Source of the DNA: UBA6059 sp040219045
GTDB lineage: Bacteria; Bacteroidota; Bacteroidia; Cytophagales; Cyclobacteriaceae
Assembly (NCBI GenBank): GCA_965229505.1
Contig: OZ245881.1
Span: forward strand, 2,170,001-2,234,000
Direction of reading: 5' to 3'
Length of the DNA: 64,000 nucleotides
Shown: positions 42,041 to 51,993 of the stretch, piece by piece
How positions within the stretch are numbered: the stretch's first letter is position 1
How the letters are laid out: every line of letters begins with the position of its first letter
Notes under the pieces: model-generated
Told to the model about the DNA's origin: nothing
The model's input: the letters and a program-made list of their open reading frames with translations, nothing else
The model's database searches: none
Program-made: the position numbers and the translations under genes

Positions 42041-44449
42041 ATGTGGAATTGGCTCGCTCATATTATCCTTCGTTTTAGGATACCCCTCATCATCTTATTG
42101 ATTGGCATTACCGCCTTCATGGGCTATCAGGCGAGGTATATCCAGTGGTCATTCGACCTTGCTAATATTGTGCCTTCCACCGATCCTGAGATGATCTATT
42201 TTCAGGAATTCAAAAATGACTTTGGGGAGGATGGCAATATCCTGGCATTGGGGCTCAAGGATAGTGCGGTCTACAACGCTGACAACTTCCGAAAATTTAA
42301 CTACCTGGTCGAGGAGATATCCTCACTACCAGGTGTCAATGGTGTGCTTGGCTTACCTAACCTGAAGGTGCTGAGTAAGAACACTGAACTGAAGAAATTT
42401 GAACTGGTCAAGGTCTTTCCTGAAATCCCAACTGATCAGGAAGAGCTGGACAGCTTGTTGGCTGCAGCGTATAATTTGAAGTTCTATTCCGGCCAGTTGC
42501 TGAATGAAAATAATGGGGCGACCCTGGTACTGGTTACCATCTCCAAAGATGTCCTTAACAGCAAAGCGAGGAACACACTCGTAGAGGATGTGATCTTCGC
42601 GGCGGAGGCATTTTCTGAAAATACTGGCATCAAACTTCACTATGCCGGTTTGCCCTACACCCGCTCGATCATGACTACAAAGGTCAAGAACGAACTCAAT
42701 ATGTTCCTGATGCTATCTGTGGCGGTGACCGGGCTCATATTGTTCCTTTTCTTTAGAGCTTTCAATGCGGTACTCGTGCCTATGGTAATCATAGGGGTGA
42801 TTGTAGTCTGGGTAATGGGTGCGCTGGCATTATTTGGGTACAAAATCACCATCCTCACCGGACTCATACCACCGATCATTGTAGTCATTGGCATCCCCAA
42901 TGCGGTGTACATGCTCAACAAGTATCATCAGGAGTATCAGGCCAATGGCGATCAACTTCAGGCATTAAGAAGGATCATCAGGAAGATCGGTATCGTCACT
43001 TTCATCACCAACTTCACCACGGCGGTTGGTTTCCTTGTGTTAGCGAGCACCAACATCACCATCCTCAAGGAATTTGGCATAGTGGCGGGCATCAATATCC
43101 TGGCAACCTTTTTTGTGAGCATCATTTTGATACCCTCATTCTACAGTTTTCTGCCACCGCCGAAGGAGCGTCACCTCAAGCATCTCGATTTCATGCCACT
43201 GGACAAGGTGCTATCATGGCTCGATGTGGTGGTCCATAAGCACCCGTACTACATTTTCACCACCACTTCGGTGATCATAATTGTAGCTGTTTTTGGGCTT
43301 ACCAGAATAACATCAGTTTCCTACATGGTAGATGACCTACCGGAAAACAGTGACGTAAAGAAGGACCTGACCTTCTTTGAAAACAATTTTTCAGGAGTGA
43401 TGCCGCTGGAGGTGATCATAGATACAGGGGTAAAGAAGGGGGTTCAAAACCTTCGAAATCTGCGGAAGATTAATGAGTTTGAGCTATTCCTTGACTCTCT
43501 GGAGAATATCTCTCAGCCCGTGTCAGTAGTGAGTTTTGTGAAGGCCGCCAGGCAAGCCTTCTACAATCAAAAGCCAGCATATTATGCGTTACCCAATAGT
43601 CGGGATCAGGCTTTTATTTTACGATACCTATCGGAAGAAGCCGATCAGGACAACATAGCGACCTCTTTTGTGGACTCGACAGGACAGAAGTTGCGAATGT
43701 CGCTGAAAATAGCTGATATAGGTTCTAACCGTATGGACTCACTAGTCAATCAGGTGATCAAACCTCGAATGGACCAGATCTTTGCTGACAGCAAGATGGA
43801 GGTGAAACTCACCGGTACTACGCTGATGTTCATCAAAGGCAACAAATTCCTGATCAGGAATTTGATTCAGAGTATGGTCATTGCTTTTGTGATTATTGCC
43901 ATTATCATGGCAATGCTATTTGGCAACTTTACCATGATCGTGATTTCATTAATTCCCAACATGATTCCGCTATTGATAACAGCGGGGATCATGGGATACT
44001 TCGAGATACCCCTTAAACCGAGTACGGCACTGGTCTTTAGTATCACATTTGGTATTTCGGTGGATGATTCCATTCACTTTTTAGCGAAGTACAGACAAGA
44101 GCTTTATGCGAACAACTTTTTTGTGCCGATCGCAATCAGCAAGAGTATAAGGGAGACAGGGGCGAGTATGATCTACACCTCGATCATTCTTTTCTTTGGT
44201 TTCGTGATCTTTGGTGCCTCTGAGTTTGGGGGTACCGTGGCACTGGGAACGTTGACCTCCATTACCTTGTTAGTGGCCATGATGACCAATTTGACATTGC
44301 TACCAGCGCTTTTAATCAGGTTTGATAGCGGTAAGCGCAGTGGTAAAAATCATCCATTGATAGAGCAGTATCCCAATTTCTATGATGAAGAGGAGGATGA
44401 AGAAATCAATCTCAATCGTATCGAAGTTTCGGAAGATTCGAAAAAATAA
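42041..44449 (+). CDS. RND/MMPL superfamily transporter
   Basis: An 802-residue protein with two repeats of one N-terminal helix, a large periplasmic loop and five further helices (clusters at about 220-370 and 625-775), the plan of the RND/MMPL superfamily (hydrophobe/amphiphile or sterol-sensing-domain type). The second-repeat motif FSITFGISVDDSIHFLAKYR has the acidic residues typical of proton-relay helix 4. Substrate is unknown; lipids are plausible for this subgroup. A TAnnTTTG match (TACCTTTG, 42020-42027) precedes the start. It ends 5 bp before ileS. Confidence 0.9.
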   Translation: MWNWLAHIILRFRIPLIILLIGITAFMGYQARYIQWSFDLANIVPSTDPEMIYFQEFKNDFGEDGNILALGLKDSAVYNADNFRKFNYLVEEISSLPGVNGVLGLPNLKVLSKNTELKKFELVKVFPEIPTDQEELDSLLAAAYNLKFYSGQLLNENNGATLVLVTISKDVLNSKARNTLVEDVIFAAEAFSENTGIKLHYAGLPYTRSIMTTKVKNELNMFLMLSVAVTGLILFLFFRAFNAVLVPMVIIGVIVVWVMGALALFGYKITILTGLIPPIIVVIGIPNAVYMLNKYHQEYQANGDQLQALRRIIRKIGIVTFITNFTTAVGFLVLASTNITILKEFGIVAGINILATFFVSIILIPSFYSFLPPPKERHLKHLDFMPLDKVLSWLDVVVHKHPYYIFTTTSVIIIVAVFGLTRITSVSYMVDDLPENSDVKKDLTFFENNFSGVMPLEVIIDTGVKKGVQNLRNLRKINEFELFLDSLENISQPVSVVSFVKAARQAFYNQKPAYYALPNSRDQAFILRYLSEEADQDNIATSFVDSTGQKLRMSLKIADIGSNRMDSLVNQVIKPRMDQIFADSKMEVKLTGTTLMFIKGNKFLIRNLIQSMVIAFVIIAIIMAMLFGNFTMIVISLIPNMIPLLITAGIMGYFEIPLKPSTALVFSITFGISVDDSIHFLAKYRQELYANNFFVPIAISKSIRETGASMIYTSIILFFGFVIFGASEFGGTVALGTLTSITLLVAMMTNLTLLPALLIRFDSGKRSGKNHPLIEQYPNFYDEEEDEEINLNRIEVSEDSKK

Positions 44450-44454
44450 TTCAA

Positions 44455-47400
44455 GTGAAGTACAGAGAGTATAAAGGCATCAACTACGCTGAAGTGGCTC
44501 AGGAAGTCCTAGATTTTTGGGAAGACAAAGGAGTATTTCAGAAATCCATAGATGAAAGAGAGGGCCAACCGACCTTTACCTTCTATGAAGGCCCCCCATC
44601 TGCTAACGGTACGCCGGGCATCCATCACGTGATGGCACGTACAGTGAAGGATATCTTCTGTAGATACAAGACCCTCAAGGGATTTCAGGTCAAACGCAAG
44701 GGAGGCTGGGATACACACGGATTGCCGGTAGAGCTACAAGTCGAGAAAGAGCTAGGCATCACTAAAGAAGATATCGGCACTAAGATCTCCGTGGAGGAGT
44801 ACAACAATAAATGCCGGGAGGCGGTGATGAAGTTCAAAGATCAATGGGATGATCTCACGGTCAAGATGGGCTACTGGGTAGATCTCGACAACCCCTACAT
44901 CACTTTTGAAAGAGACTATATGGAGAGCCTTTGGTGGCTCTTAAGCAAGTTTTACGAGAAAGGCCTCCTCTACAAAGGCTATACTATACAACCGTACTCT
45001 CCTGCTGCAGGAACCGGACTTAGCTCGCACGAGCTCAACCAGCCAGGCACCTATCAGCAAGTGAAGGACACCTCGATTGTCGCGCAGTTTAAAGTTGAGA
45101 ATAATGGGAAGTCTTCTCATCTGTTCAAAGATGTAGATACGGACTTATTCATCCTCGCCTGGACGACCACTCCCTGGACCCTACCGGCTAATAATGCATT
45201 GGCGGTAGGCAAGAACATCGAATATGTGAGGGTCAAGACCTTCAATTCCTACACTTATTTGCCTGTGACTTTGATCCTGGCAAAAGATCGAGTGTCGGCC
45301 TACTTCAGTTCCAAGGCTAAAGATGTAGCTCTGGCAGACTACAAGGCTGGAGATAAGCTGATACCCTACGAAGTGACTGGAAGCTTCAAGGGAAGTGAGC
45401 TTGCGGGTGTCGATTATGAGCAACTTCTACCTTACGTACCGCTTCCGAAACCAGCATTCACGGTAGTGATAGGTGACTTTGTGACTACAGAGGACGGTAC
45501 TGGTATTGTACATACATCACTCACCTTCGGCGCTGATGACTATCGGGTCTCTGTGCAGAATAATGTCCCTGGTGTGTTCGTCAAAGACGAAGAGGGAAAA
45601 GAAGTGCCCATTGTTGATAAACAAGGGCGATTTGTCAAGGAGATCACGGACTTTGCCGGTAGATATGTCAAAGAGGAGTACTACAGTGATGACGTACGAA
45701 AGGAGGCTGATTTCAAGCCAACTGATGTGCTCATTGCTATCAAACTCAAGGAAGAAAATAAGGCTTTCAAGGTTGAGAAGTACGAGCACTCGTACCCGCA
45801 CTGCTGGAGGACGGACAAGCCGATACTCTACTATCCATTGGAGAGCTGGTTTATCAAAACGACCGCTTTCAAGGAGCAACTGGTAAAGCTGAACAATACT
45901 ATCAACTGGAAACCTGCCTCTACGGGGCAGGGACGATTTGGCAACTGGCTTGAGAATCTAGTCGACTGGAACCTGAGCCGCTCGCGTTATTGGGGTACCC
46001 CATTGCCGATCTGGCGCACAGAGGATAAAAAGGAAGAGATCTGTATTGGTAGTATAGCGCAGCTTGGTGAAGAGGTTGATAAAGCAGTCGAGGCGGGCTA
46101 TATGTCAGCGCCTCTGGCCGATGATTTTGACCTTCACAGACCTTATGTAGACGATATTTTTCTGGTAAGCCCTAGCGGGAAGCAGATGTATCGTGAGCCC
46201 GACCTCATTGACGTGTGGTTTGACTCTGGGGCCATGCCCTATGCGCAACTTCATTATCCTTTTGAGAATAAGGAGGTATTTGAGACGAGCTACCCCGCTG
46301 ATTTCATCGCGGAAGGTGTGGATCAGACACGAGGATGGTTTTTCACATTGCACGCGATAGCTGGAATGCTGTTTGATAGCGTGAGTTTCAAAAACGTGAT
46401 GGCCAATGGCCTGGTATTGGATAAGAATGGCAATAAAATGTCGAAGCGCCTGGGCAATGCGATTGATCCATTCGAAACGATCAACACGTATGGTCCGGAT
46501 GCTACCCGCTGGTACATGATCGCCAATGCTAATCCCTGGGACAATCTGAGGTTTGACCTTAACGGGGTGGCAGAAGCGCAGCGCCGATTCTTTGGCACCC
46601 TGTTCAATACCTACAATTTCTTCGCACTGTATGCTAACCTGGATAAGTTTACTTACGAGGGGGACAGCATTGCGCTAGCGCAAAGAACGGAGAGTGACCG
46701 ATGGATCATCAGCAAGCTCAACAGTCTAATCGGGCTGGTAGACGAGGCGTATGATGACTATGAGCCAACCAAAGCTGCCCGTGCCATCCAGGACTTTGTG
46801 ATCGATGACCTGAGCAACTGGTATGTTCGACTTAACAGGAAACGGTTTTGGAAAGGGGAGTACAATGAAGATAAAAAGGCTGCCTATCAGACGCTATACG
46901 AATGTCTGAAATGTGTAGCCAAGCTGGCTTCTCCTATTGCACCTTTCTATACAGAGCGGATATTTTCTGACCTGAATAGCATCAGCAACCTGGAGCAGTC
47001 GGATTCTGTGCACTTAACCAACTTCCCCCAAAGGAATCAAGACGCTATCAACAAGGACCTTGAGCACAAAATGGATCTGGCGCAGGGTATTTCTTCTTTA
47101 GTGCACTCCCTTCGCAAAAAGGAGAAAATCAAAGTGAGACAGCCGCTTTCTAAAATACTGGTGCCGATCCTGAATGCAGATGATCGCGAAAAAATTTCGG
47201 CGGTAGCCGATGTTATTATTAGCGAGGTGAACATCAAGGAGATCGAATATATTGACGATACTTCATCAGTATTAGTAAAGAAAATCAAGCCTAATTTTAG
47301 AAAGCTGGGAGCTACTTACGGCCCTAAGATGAAAGACATTACTCAGGCGATTGGTAAGTTTGGACCGGAGGACATTGCCCAACTTGAGCGAGAGGGTGTT

Positions 47401-47796
47401 TACGATTTGGCACTTGGAGATGAAACCATTAGTCTGACTTTGGAGGATGTAGAAATCACCTCAGACGACATACCTGGCTGGCAAGTAGCTAGCGAGAACG
47501 GATTGACAGTAGCACTGGATATTACGATCACTGATGACCTGCGCAAGGAAGGTGTAGCGAGGGATTTGGTCAATCGTATTCAGAATGTACGAAAGGATCA
47601 AGGGCTGGAAGTTCAAGACAAGATCAATATAATACTGGAAAAGGGTAACGAATGGGTGGATGGTGCTGTCCAGGATTATCGTGACTATATCTGCGTAGAA
47701 ACTCAAGCAAGTAGTCTGGAGCAGGTGGATAGCTTGACAGATGGATTGATGCTCGAGATTGATGACATCACTGTGAAGGTGAAGATTAGTAAGTAA
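44455..47796 (+). CDS. ileS: Isoleucine--tRNA ligase
   Basis: A 1113-residue class I synthetase. The HIGH-type motif appears as GTPGIHHVMAR (about 53-62) and the KMSKS motif as NKMSKRLGN (about 660). The editing domain carries WTTTPWTLPANNALAVG and GTGIVHTSLTFGADD. The length and the KMSKR form put it in the eukaryote-like IleRS group, which often goes with reduced mupirocin sensitivity; that last point is inference. The start is GTG, 5 bp after the RND transporter stop. Confidence 0.97.
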   Translation: MKYREYKGINYAEVAQEVLDFWEDKGVFQKSIDEREGQPTFTFYEGPPSANGTPGIHHVMARTVKDIFCRYKTLKGFQVKRKGGWDTHGLPVELQVEKELGITKEDIGTKISVEEYNNKCREAVMKFKDQWDDLTVKMGYWVDLDNPYITFERDYMESLWWLLSKFYEKGLLYKGYTIQPYSPAAGTGLSSHELNQPGTYQQVKDTSIVAQFKVENNGKSSHLFKDVDTDLFILAWTTTPWTLPANNALAVGKNIEYVRVKTFNSYTYLPVTLILAKDRVSAYFSSKAKDVALADYKAGDKLIPYEVTGSFKGSELAGVDYEQLLPYVPLPKPAFTVVIGDFVTTEDGTGIVHTSLTFGADDYRVSVQNNVPGVFVKDEEGKEVPIVDKQGRFVKEITDFAGRYVKEEYYSDDVRKEADFKPTDVLIAIKLKEENKAFKVEKYEHSYPHCWRTDKPILYYPLESWFIKTTAFKEQLVKLNNTINWKPASTGQGRFGNWLENLVDWNLSRSRYWGTPLPIWRTEDKKEEICIGSIAQLGEEVDKAVEAGYMSAPLADDFDLHRPYVDDIFLVSPSGKQMYREPDLIDVWFDSGAMPYAQLHYPFENKEVFETSYPADFIAEGVDQTRGWFFTLHAIAGMLFDSVSFKNVMANGLVLDKNGNKMSKRLGNAIDPFETINTYGPDATRWYMIANANPWDNLRFDLNGVAEAQRRFFGTLFNTYNFFALYANLDKFTYEGDSIALAQRTESDRWIISKLNSLIGLVDEAYDDYEPTKAARAIQDFVIDDLSNWYVRLNRKRFWKGEYNEDKKAAYQTLYECLKCVAKLASPIAPFYTERIFSDLNSISNLEQSDSVHLTNFPQRNQDAINKDLEHKMDLAQGISSLVHSLRKKEKIKVRQPLSKILVPILNADDREKISAVADVIISEVNIKEIEYIDDTSSVLVKKIKPNFRKLGATYGPKMKDITQAIGKFGPEDIAQLEREGVYDLALGDETISLTLEDVEITSDDIPGWQVASENGLTVALDITITDDLRKEGVARDLVNRIQNVRKDQGLEVQDKINIILEKGNEWVDGAVQDYRDYICVETQASSLEQVDSLTDGLMLEIDDITVKVKISK

Positions 47797-47859
47797 GTCG
47801 CGTTCATAAAACCATTAATGGATCGCCACGTTGTACAATAACAATTACAAAAACAGGAA

Positions 47860-48501
47860 GTGAAATACGGCAAATATTACTTACTCAGCTTAGGCATTAT
47901 CCTACTCGATCAAGTGGTGAAACTGCTGGTTCATTATAATATGGACATGGGCGTCAACGGTCAGATTCAGATATTTGGTGAGTATTTTAAACTTCACTAC
48001 TTGACTAACCCTGGGATGGCGTTTGGTATGCAGCTGGGTTCAGAGTATGGCAAACTCTTCCTGACACTCTTCCGCTTGGTGGCCATGGTGCTCATCTCAT
48101 ATTACCTCTACTATCTGGCAAAAAAGCAAGTGCACCAAGGTCTTCTGTGGTGTGTGGCGCTTATCCTTGGCGGAGCTATTGGCAATGTCATTGACAGTAC
48201 TTTTTATGGGGTGTTTCTGAATAATGCTCCGTACAATGCCCCCACGCCTTGGTTTCACGGCCAGGTGGTCGATATGTTCTACATTGATATCTGGGAAGGG
48301 CGTATTGCAGACTGGGTGCCTCTTTGGGGTGGCGACTATATGGCGCTGTGGCCGGTATTCAATATTGCCGACGCTTCCATTTTCGTTGGGGTAGCCATAA
48401 TCCTAATCTTTCAGCACAAGTTCTTCAATGAAGAAAAGAAGGAAGATAAAGTAGCTGTTTCACCGGATCTACAAGAGCAGTATGTAGAGTCTGAAGAATA
48501 G
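47860..48501 (+). CDS. lspA: Lipoprotein signal peptidase (signal peptidase II)
   Basis: LspA cleaves the signal peptide of diacylated prolipoproteins. The 213-residue protein has four membrane helices and both catalytic aspartates: Asp112 in GGAIGNVIDSTFYG and Asp171 in VFNIADASIFVG, with the supporting VVDMFYIDIW. The start is GTG preceded by AGGA. A charged C-terminal tail of about 30 residues and an extended loop (LNNAPYNAPTPWFHG) make it longer than the 160-170 residue norm, as is common in Bacteroidota. It follows ileS by 63 bp. Confidence 0.96.
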   Translation: MKYGKYYLLSLGIILLDQVVKLLVHYNMDMGVNGQIQIFGEYFKLHYLTNPGMAFGMQLGSEYGKLFLTLFRLVAMVLISYYLYYLAKKQVHQGLLWCVALILGGAIGNVIDSTFYGVFLNNAPYNAPTPWFHGQVVDMFYIDIWEGRIADWVPLWGGDYMALWPVFNIADASIFVGVAIILIFQHKFFNEEKKEDKVAVSPDLQEQYVESEE

Positions 48502-48507
48502 CGAGAG

Positions 48508-48810
48508 CTACTTGAAGACGATATCATCCAGAATCTGATCGTTGAATTCTCTTCTTATTATCTCCAGCACCTTACTTTTTGACAAGGTCAATTCATGCTT
48601 TAATGGAGCCGAGGTGAGTTTTACATAAAGTACCTTCTTATGGACAAAAAGCTGACTTGTGCGGTTAGCAATAGGCTTACCCATCAGTCGACCCCAAGCT
48701 GAAATGAGCTCAGTCTCCGAAAATTTCTGATCTATCCTATAGGTCTCCAATAGCTGTCCCATCACATCTTTGAGGGACGAAGTATTCTGATTACGATAGG
48801 ATTTTTTCAT
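48508..48810 (-). CDS. DUF721 (DciA-like) protein
   Basis: A 100-residue DUF721 protein: SLKDVMGQLLETYRIDQKFSE, AWGRLMGKPIANRTSQLFV and VLYVKLTSAPLKHELTLSK follow the family, whose DciA members help load the replicative helicase. It starts 5 bp after the recF stop, the usual recF-DUF721 pairing. Role in helicase loading is inferred from the family. It ends 6 bp from the convergent lspA. Confidence 0.9.
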   Translation of the reverse strand: MKKSYRNQNTSSLKDVMGQLLETYRIDQKFSETELISAWGRLMGKPIANRTSQLFVHKKVLYVKLTSAPLKHELTLSKSKVLEIIRREFNDQILDDIVFK

Positions 48811-48815
48811 TTGGT

Positions 48816-49931
48816 TTACGAAGATAGCAGCATTGGTGTGATTCGCCCCTCATCGACTTCAAAAAACTGGACATCCCCCTCATAGTTGGATAATATTTCT
48901 TTGGTCCGCTCTGGCCTGGCATCCGTGAGAAAGATTTGGCCAAAGGACTTATCAGAAATCAGCTCGATGAGTACAGCGATCCGGTAGTCGTCTAGCTTGT
49001 CAAAGACGTCATCCAGCAACAGGATGGGTTTGAGCCCGAGCTTTTTTTCGAGCATCTGAAACTGTGCAAGCTTCAAACTAATAGCGAATGATTTTTGCTG
49101 ACCCTGTGAGCCGAATTTCTTGATGGGCTGGTCGCCGATTAAAAACAGGTAATCATCTCGATGAATGCCCATCGTAGTACGCTGAAGTGCTTTATCCTTC
49201 TCGATTTGTGCTTTGTACTTCGTTTCAAAATCCTTTTTTTCGGCTTCCGTCTCGTAAATAATATTGGTTTTCTCCTGCTCGCTGCTAATCCTTTGATAGT
49301 GACTATTGAAGTTTTCTATTATTGATGCTGCGAATTCCCGCCTGACGGCACTTATGAATTTCGACAAGGAGATAATCTCAGAATCATAGGCATCAATGAG
49401 CGTCATGTCCCATCGCTTATTTATTGCACCTTCTTTGAGCAGTGAATTTCGCTGCTTCAGGAAGCGGTTGTACCTGATCAGCTTTTCAAGATAGACCTTG
49501 TCAAACATGCTGATGATCATATCAAAAAACTTGCGCCGGAGCTCACTGCTATCTCTGATCAGATCTGTATCATAGGGACTGATGAGGACCACTGGCAACC
49601 TTCCAATATGCTCACTAAGCTTCTCGTAAGGTACTTTATTCCATTTGAGTATTTTCTTTTGCCCACTTGGCAGGCTGCACTGCACGTCAATATTGTTGTT
49701 GTCGTGTTTGATCTGGGCCAGGAGCGAAAGATAATCCGCACCATGCCGTATATTCTGACTATCTACACTATTAAAAGCGCTTTTGGCAAATGCCAGATAA
49801 TAGACAGCATCAAGAAGATTAGTCTTCCCACTTCCATTTTTACCAACCAGGCAGTTGACATCCGAAATGCATTGTATGCTTTGGTCTTCATAGTTTTTGA
49901 AGTTGATTAGACGGAGTTTTTGAAGATGCAT
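48816..49931 (-). CDS. recF: DNA replication and repair protein RecF
   Basis: RecF is an SMC-like ATPase that helps load RecA at single-strand gaps. The 371-residue protein has the Walker A motif CLVGKNGSGKTNLLDAV (about 27-43), the signature GSQGQQKSFAISLKLAQ and Walker B PILLLDDVFDKLDDYR. It begins MHLQKLRLINFKNYED. It is followed by the DUF721 gene and is divergent from pdhA with a 187-bp gap that holds copy 2 of the shared 21-nt element. Confidence 0.97.
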   Translation of the reverse strand: MHLQKLRLINFKNYEDQSIQCISDVNCLVGKNGSGKTNLLDAVYYLAFAKSAFNSVDSQNIRHGADYLSLLAQIKHDNNNIDVQCSLPSGQKKILKWNKVPYEKLSEHIGRLPVVLISPYDTDLIRDSSELRRKFFDMIISMFDKVYLEKLIRYNRFLKQRNSLLKEGAINKRWDMTLIDAYDSEIISLSKFISAVRREFAASIIENFNSHYQRISSEQEKTNIIYETEAEKKDFETKYKAQIEKDKALQRTTMGIHRDDYLFLIGDQPIKKFGSQGQQKSFAISLKLAQFQMLEKKLGLKPILLLDDVFDKLDDYRIAVLIELISDKSFGQIFLTDARPERTKEILSNYEGDVQFFEVDEGRITPMLLSS

Positions 49932-50008
49932 TACCTGAAGCTCAGTTTGTTAAAGATGAGGATTCGTTTGAGATTAAAGTTTCCAATATATCCTTATTCT
50001 TTAATTGG

Positions 50009-50029
50009 CTCATGGACTCCATGTAATTT
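50009..50029 (+). repeat. Copy 2 of the 21-nt element shared with the restriction enzyme gene
   Basis: Identical to 30903-30923, with the palindrome CATGGACTCCATG at 50011-50023. Its last three bases overlap the TTTG of the predicted pdhA promoter, so it is well placed to be an operator. Like copy 1, it sits in a gap between divergent genes. Confidence 0.85.
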
Positions 50030-50058
50030 GTCGGATGGGGGTTTTTCCCTTATTTTCG
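50027..50058 (+). promoter_or_regulatory. Promoter of pdhA
   Basis: TTTG (50027-50030) as the -33 box and TATTTTCG (50051-50058, one base off TAnnTTTG) as the -7 box are 20 nt apart, and the start codon is 60 nt further on. The -33 box touches the shared palindromic element. Confidence 0.55.
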
Positions 50059-50118
50059 CAAGTCCTTGACAGACCCAAAAGCATAAGCTCAAACTGTGTC
50101 TGAAATAAAGCAAAAACT

Positions 50119-51150
50119 ATGGCAAGTGTAAAGGAAAAGAAGCAATCTGGTTCAAAGGTGAAAGACGATTTTTCGAAAGAAACCTATATGTATTGGTACG
50201 AAAGCATGCTACTCATGCGCAAGTTTGAGGAGATGGCTGGAAGACTTTACGGACAACAAAAAATCAGAGGTTTTTGTCACTTGTACATCGGGCAAGAGGC
50301 GTGCGTTGCAGGTGCTGTGTCAGCGTTGAAAGAGGGAGATAAGTACATCACAGCATACAGAGATCACGCACACCCACTGGCATTAGGAACTGATCCTAAG
50401 CGGCTAATGGCAGAGCTTTATGGAAAAGTGACTGGCGTATCCAAGGGAAAAGGTGGATCGATGCACATGTTTGATGTGGAGAGGCATTTCTACGGAGGAC
50501 ACGGTATCGTAGGCGGCCAAATTCCGTTAGGTGCTGGGCTCGGCTATGCTGAGCAATATAAGGGCACTGACAACCTGTGTATTTGCTATATGGGTGATGG
50601 AGCGGTTCGGCAGGGTGCGTTTCACGAAACGCTCAACATGGCGATGCACATGAAAATTCCCGTGATTTTCGCGATAGAGAATAACGGCTATGCCATGGGT
50701 ACATCTGTACAGCGCGTGTCTAACGTGCATGAGCTCCATACTCTCGCGGAAGGGTACGATATGCCTTCAGCAGCCGTAGACGCAATGTCGGTTATTGAAG
50801 TGCACCACGCTGTGGCTGAAGCAGCTGCAAGGGCACGGAAGGGGGACGGGCCTACTTTATTGGAGTTCAGAACCTATCGATATAAAGGGCACTCAATGTC
50901 AGACCCGGCCAAGTACCGAACCAAAGAAGAACTTGAGGGATACCGCCAAAGAGACCCCATAGAGCAAGTCAAAAGCATTATTCTAAAAAAGAAGATAGCT
51001 ACAGAGGCTGATCTAGAGGAAATTCAAAAGAAAATCAAAGAGGTAGTGGCCGAATCGGTAACATTCGCAGAGGAATCTCCCTATCCAGAGCCAGAGGATG
51101 CACTAAAGGATGTGTATGTTCAGGAGGACTATCCATTCATTCTTGATTAA
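50119..51150 (+). CDS. pdhA: Pyruvate dehydrogenase E1 component, alpha subunit
   Basis: A 343-residue thiamine-diphosphate-dependent E1 alpha subunit. It has GFCHLYIGQEACVAGAVSAL, YRDHAHPLALG, GKGGSMHMFD, the cofactor motif MGDGAVRQGAFHETLNMA with VIFAIENNGYAMGT, and the phosphorylation-loop region YKGHSMSDPAKYRTKEEL. It supplies acetyl-CoA from pyruvate with E1 beta and E2, which are not adjacent here. Branched-chain E1 alpha is less likely because the HGIVGGQIPLGAGLGYA region fits the pyruvate enzyme. Confidence 0.95.
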   Translation: MASVKEKKQSGSKVKDDFSKETYMYWYESMLLMRKFEEMAGRLYGQQKIRGFCHLYIGQEACVAGAVSALKEGDKYITAYRDHAHPLALGTDPKRLMAELYGKVTGVSKGKGGSMHMFDVERHFYGGHGIVGGQIPLGAGLGYAEQYKGTDNLCICYMGDGAVRQGAFHETLNMAMHMKIPVIFAIENNGYAMGTSVQRVSNVHELHTLAEGYDMPSAAVDAMSVIEVHHAVAEAAARARKGDGPTLLEFRTYRYKGHSMSDPAKYRTKEELEGYRQRDPIEQVKSIILKKKIATEADLEEIQKKIKEVVAESVTFAEESPYPEPEDALKDVYVQEDYPFILD

Positions 51151-51186
51151 TAAGGTCAGAAAGGTTTATTATCTGGGATTTTCACT

Positions 51187-51194
51187 TAAATTTG
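51187..51194 (+). promoter_or_regulatory. Candidate -7 box of the TPR membrane protein gene
   Basis: TAAATTTG matches TAnnTTTG and lies 19 nt before the start at 51214. No clear -33 TTG at the expected distance. Confidence 0.35.
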
Positions 51195-51213
51195 CAGCCT
51201 TAAATTGTGAAGA

Positions 51214-51918
51214 ATGGCTAAGACTAAAAAATCTGCCCCAAAGAGTTCGGGTAATGAACTACTCGAAAACCCAGAAGTACTGGCAGAGCAGTTATCAAGA
51301 ACTGAAGAATTTCTAGAGAAGAATAAGAACGTAGTTTTTGGTGTTGGCGGCCTTATCGCAGTGATTATCGCTGGATATATCCTTTTCAACTATTATACAA
51401 GTGCGCAGAACGAAACTGCTCAACGTGAAATGTTTCAGGCAGTGTACTATTTCGAGGCTGACAGCCTTGGAAAAGCATTGAATGGGGATGGTAACAGTTA
51501 TGGTTTCCTAGAGATAATTGAAGAATTTCCGCTTACAGATGCTGGAAACCTGGCTAACTTCTACGCCGGCACAACTTATTTGAAACTTGGTGATTACGAG
51601 AGTGCAATTCGTTATCTACAGGATTTTAACTCCAATGACTATTTAGTTCAGGGAAGAGCATACTCGCTCATTGGTGATGCCTATGCTGAGACAGATCAGC
51701 TCGGTGAGGCAATTACTTATTACGAGAGGGCTGTAGACTACTACCCAAATAAGGAGTTCACACCTATCTATTTGACGAAAGCAGCTGTGACCTATGAGGC
51801 TAATGGTCAGCTTGATGAGGCTTTGAGGTGTTATAAACAGATTGTGGATGAATATCCCCAGTCCGCTGAGCAAAGAGATGCTAAAAAGCACAAAGCACGA
51901 ATAGAAGGATTACTTTAA
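51214..51918 (+). CDS. TPR membrane-anchored protein (YfgM/DUF2133-like)
   Basis: A 234-residue protein with a Lys-rich start, one transmembrane helix (about 39-60, VVFGVGGLIAVIIAGYILF) and periplasmic TPR repeats (about 105-230: FYAGTTYLKLGDYESAIRYL, AYSLIGDAYAETDQLGEAIT). This resembles the YfgM family of PpiD-associated ancillary proteins. It is followed by a terminator and ribH; the same TPR-ribH order is common in Bacteroidota. Confidence 0.85.
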   Translation: MAKTKKSAPKSSGNELLENPEVLAEQLSRTEEFLEKNKNVVFGVGGLIAVIIAGYILFNYYTSAQNETAQREMFQAVYYFEADSLGKALNGDGNSYGFLEIIEEFPLTDAGNLANFYAGTTYLKLGDYESAIRYLQDFNSNDYLVQGRAYSLIGDAYAETDQLGEAITYYERAVDYYPNKEFTPIYLTKAAVTYEANGQLDEALRCYKQIVDEYPQSAEQRDAKKHKARIEGLL

Positions 51919-51936
51919 GATATTTAGCTTTGATTG

Positions 51937-51976
51937 AAGGGGGGATAATGGCTGAAAGCTTTATCCCCTTTTTATT
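51937..51976 (+). terminator. Terminator after the TPR membrane protein gene
   Basis: GGGGATAA (51941-51948) pairs with TTATCCCC (51961-51968) around a 12-nt loop that can itself pair AGCT, followed by TTTTTATTTT. It separates the TPR gene from ribH, whose start is 18 nt further on. Confidence 0.8.
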
Positions 51977-51993
51977 TTAACCTAACTGAGAAA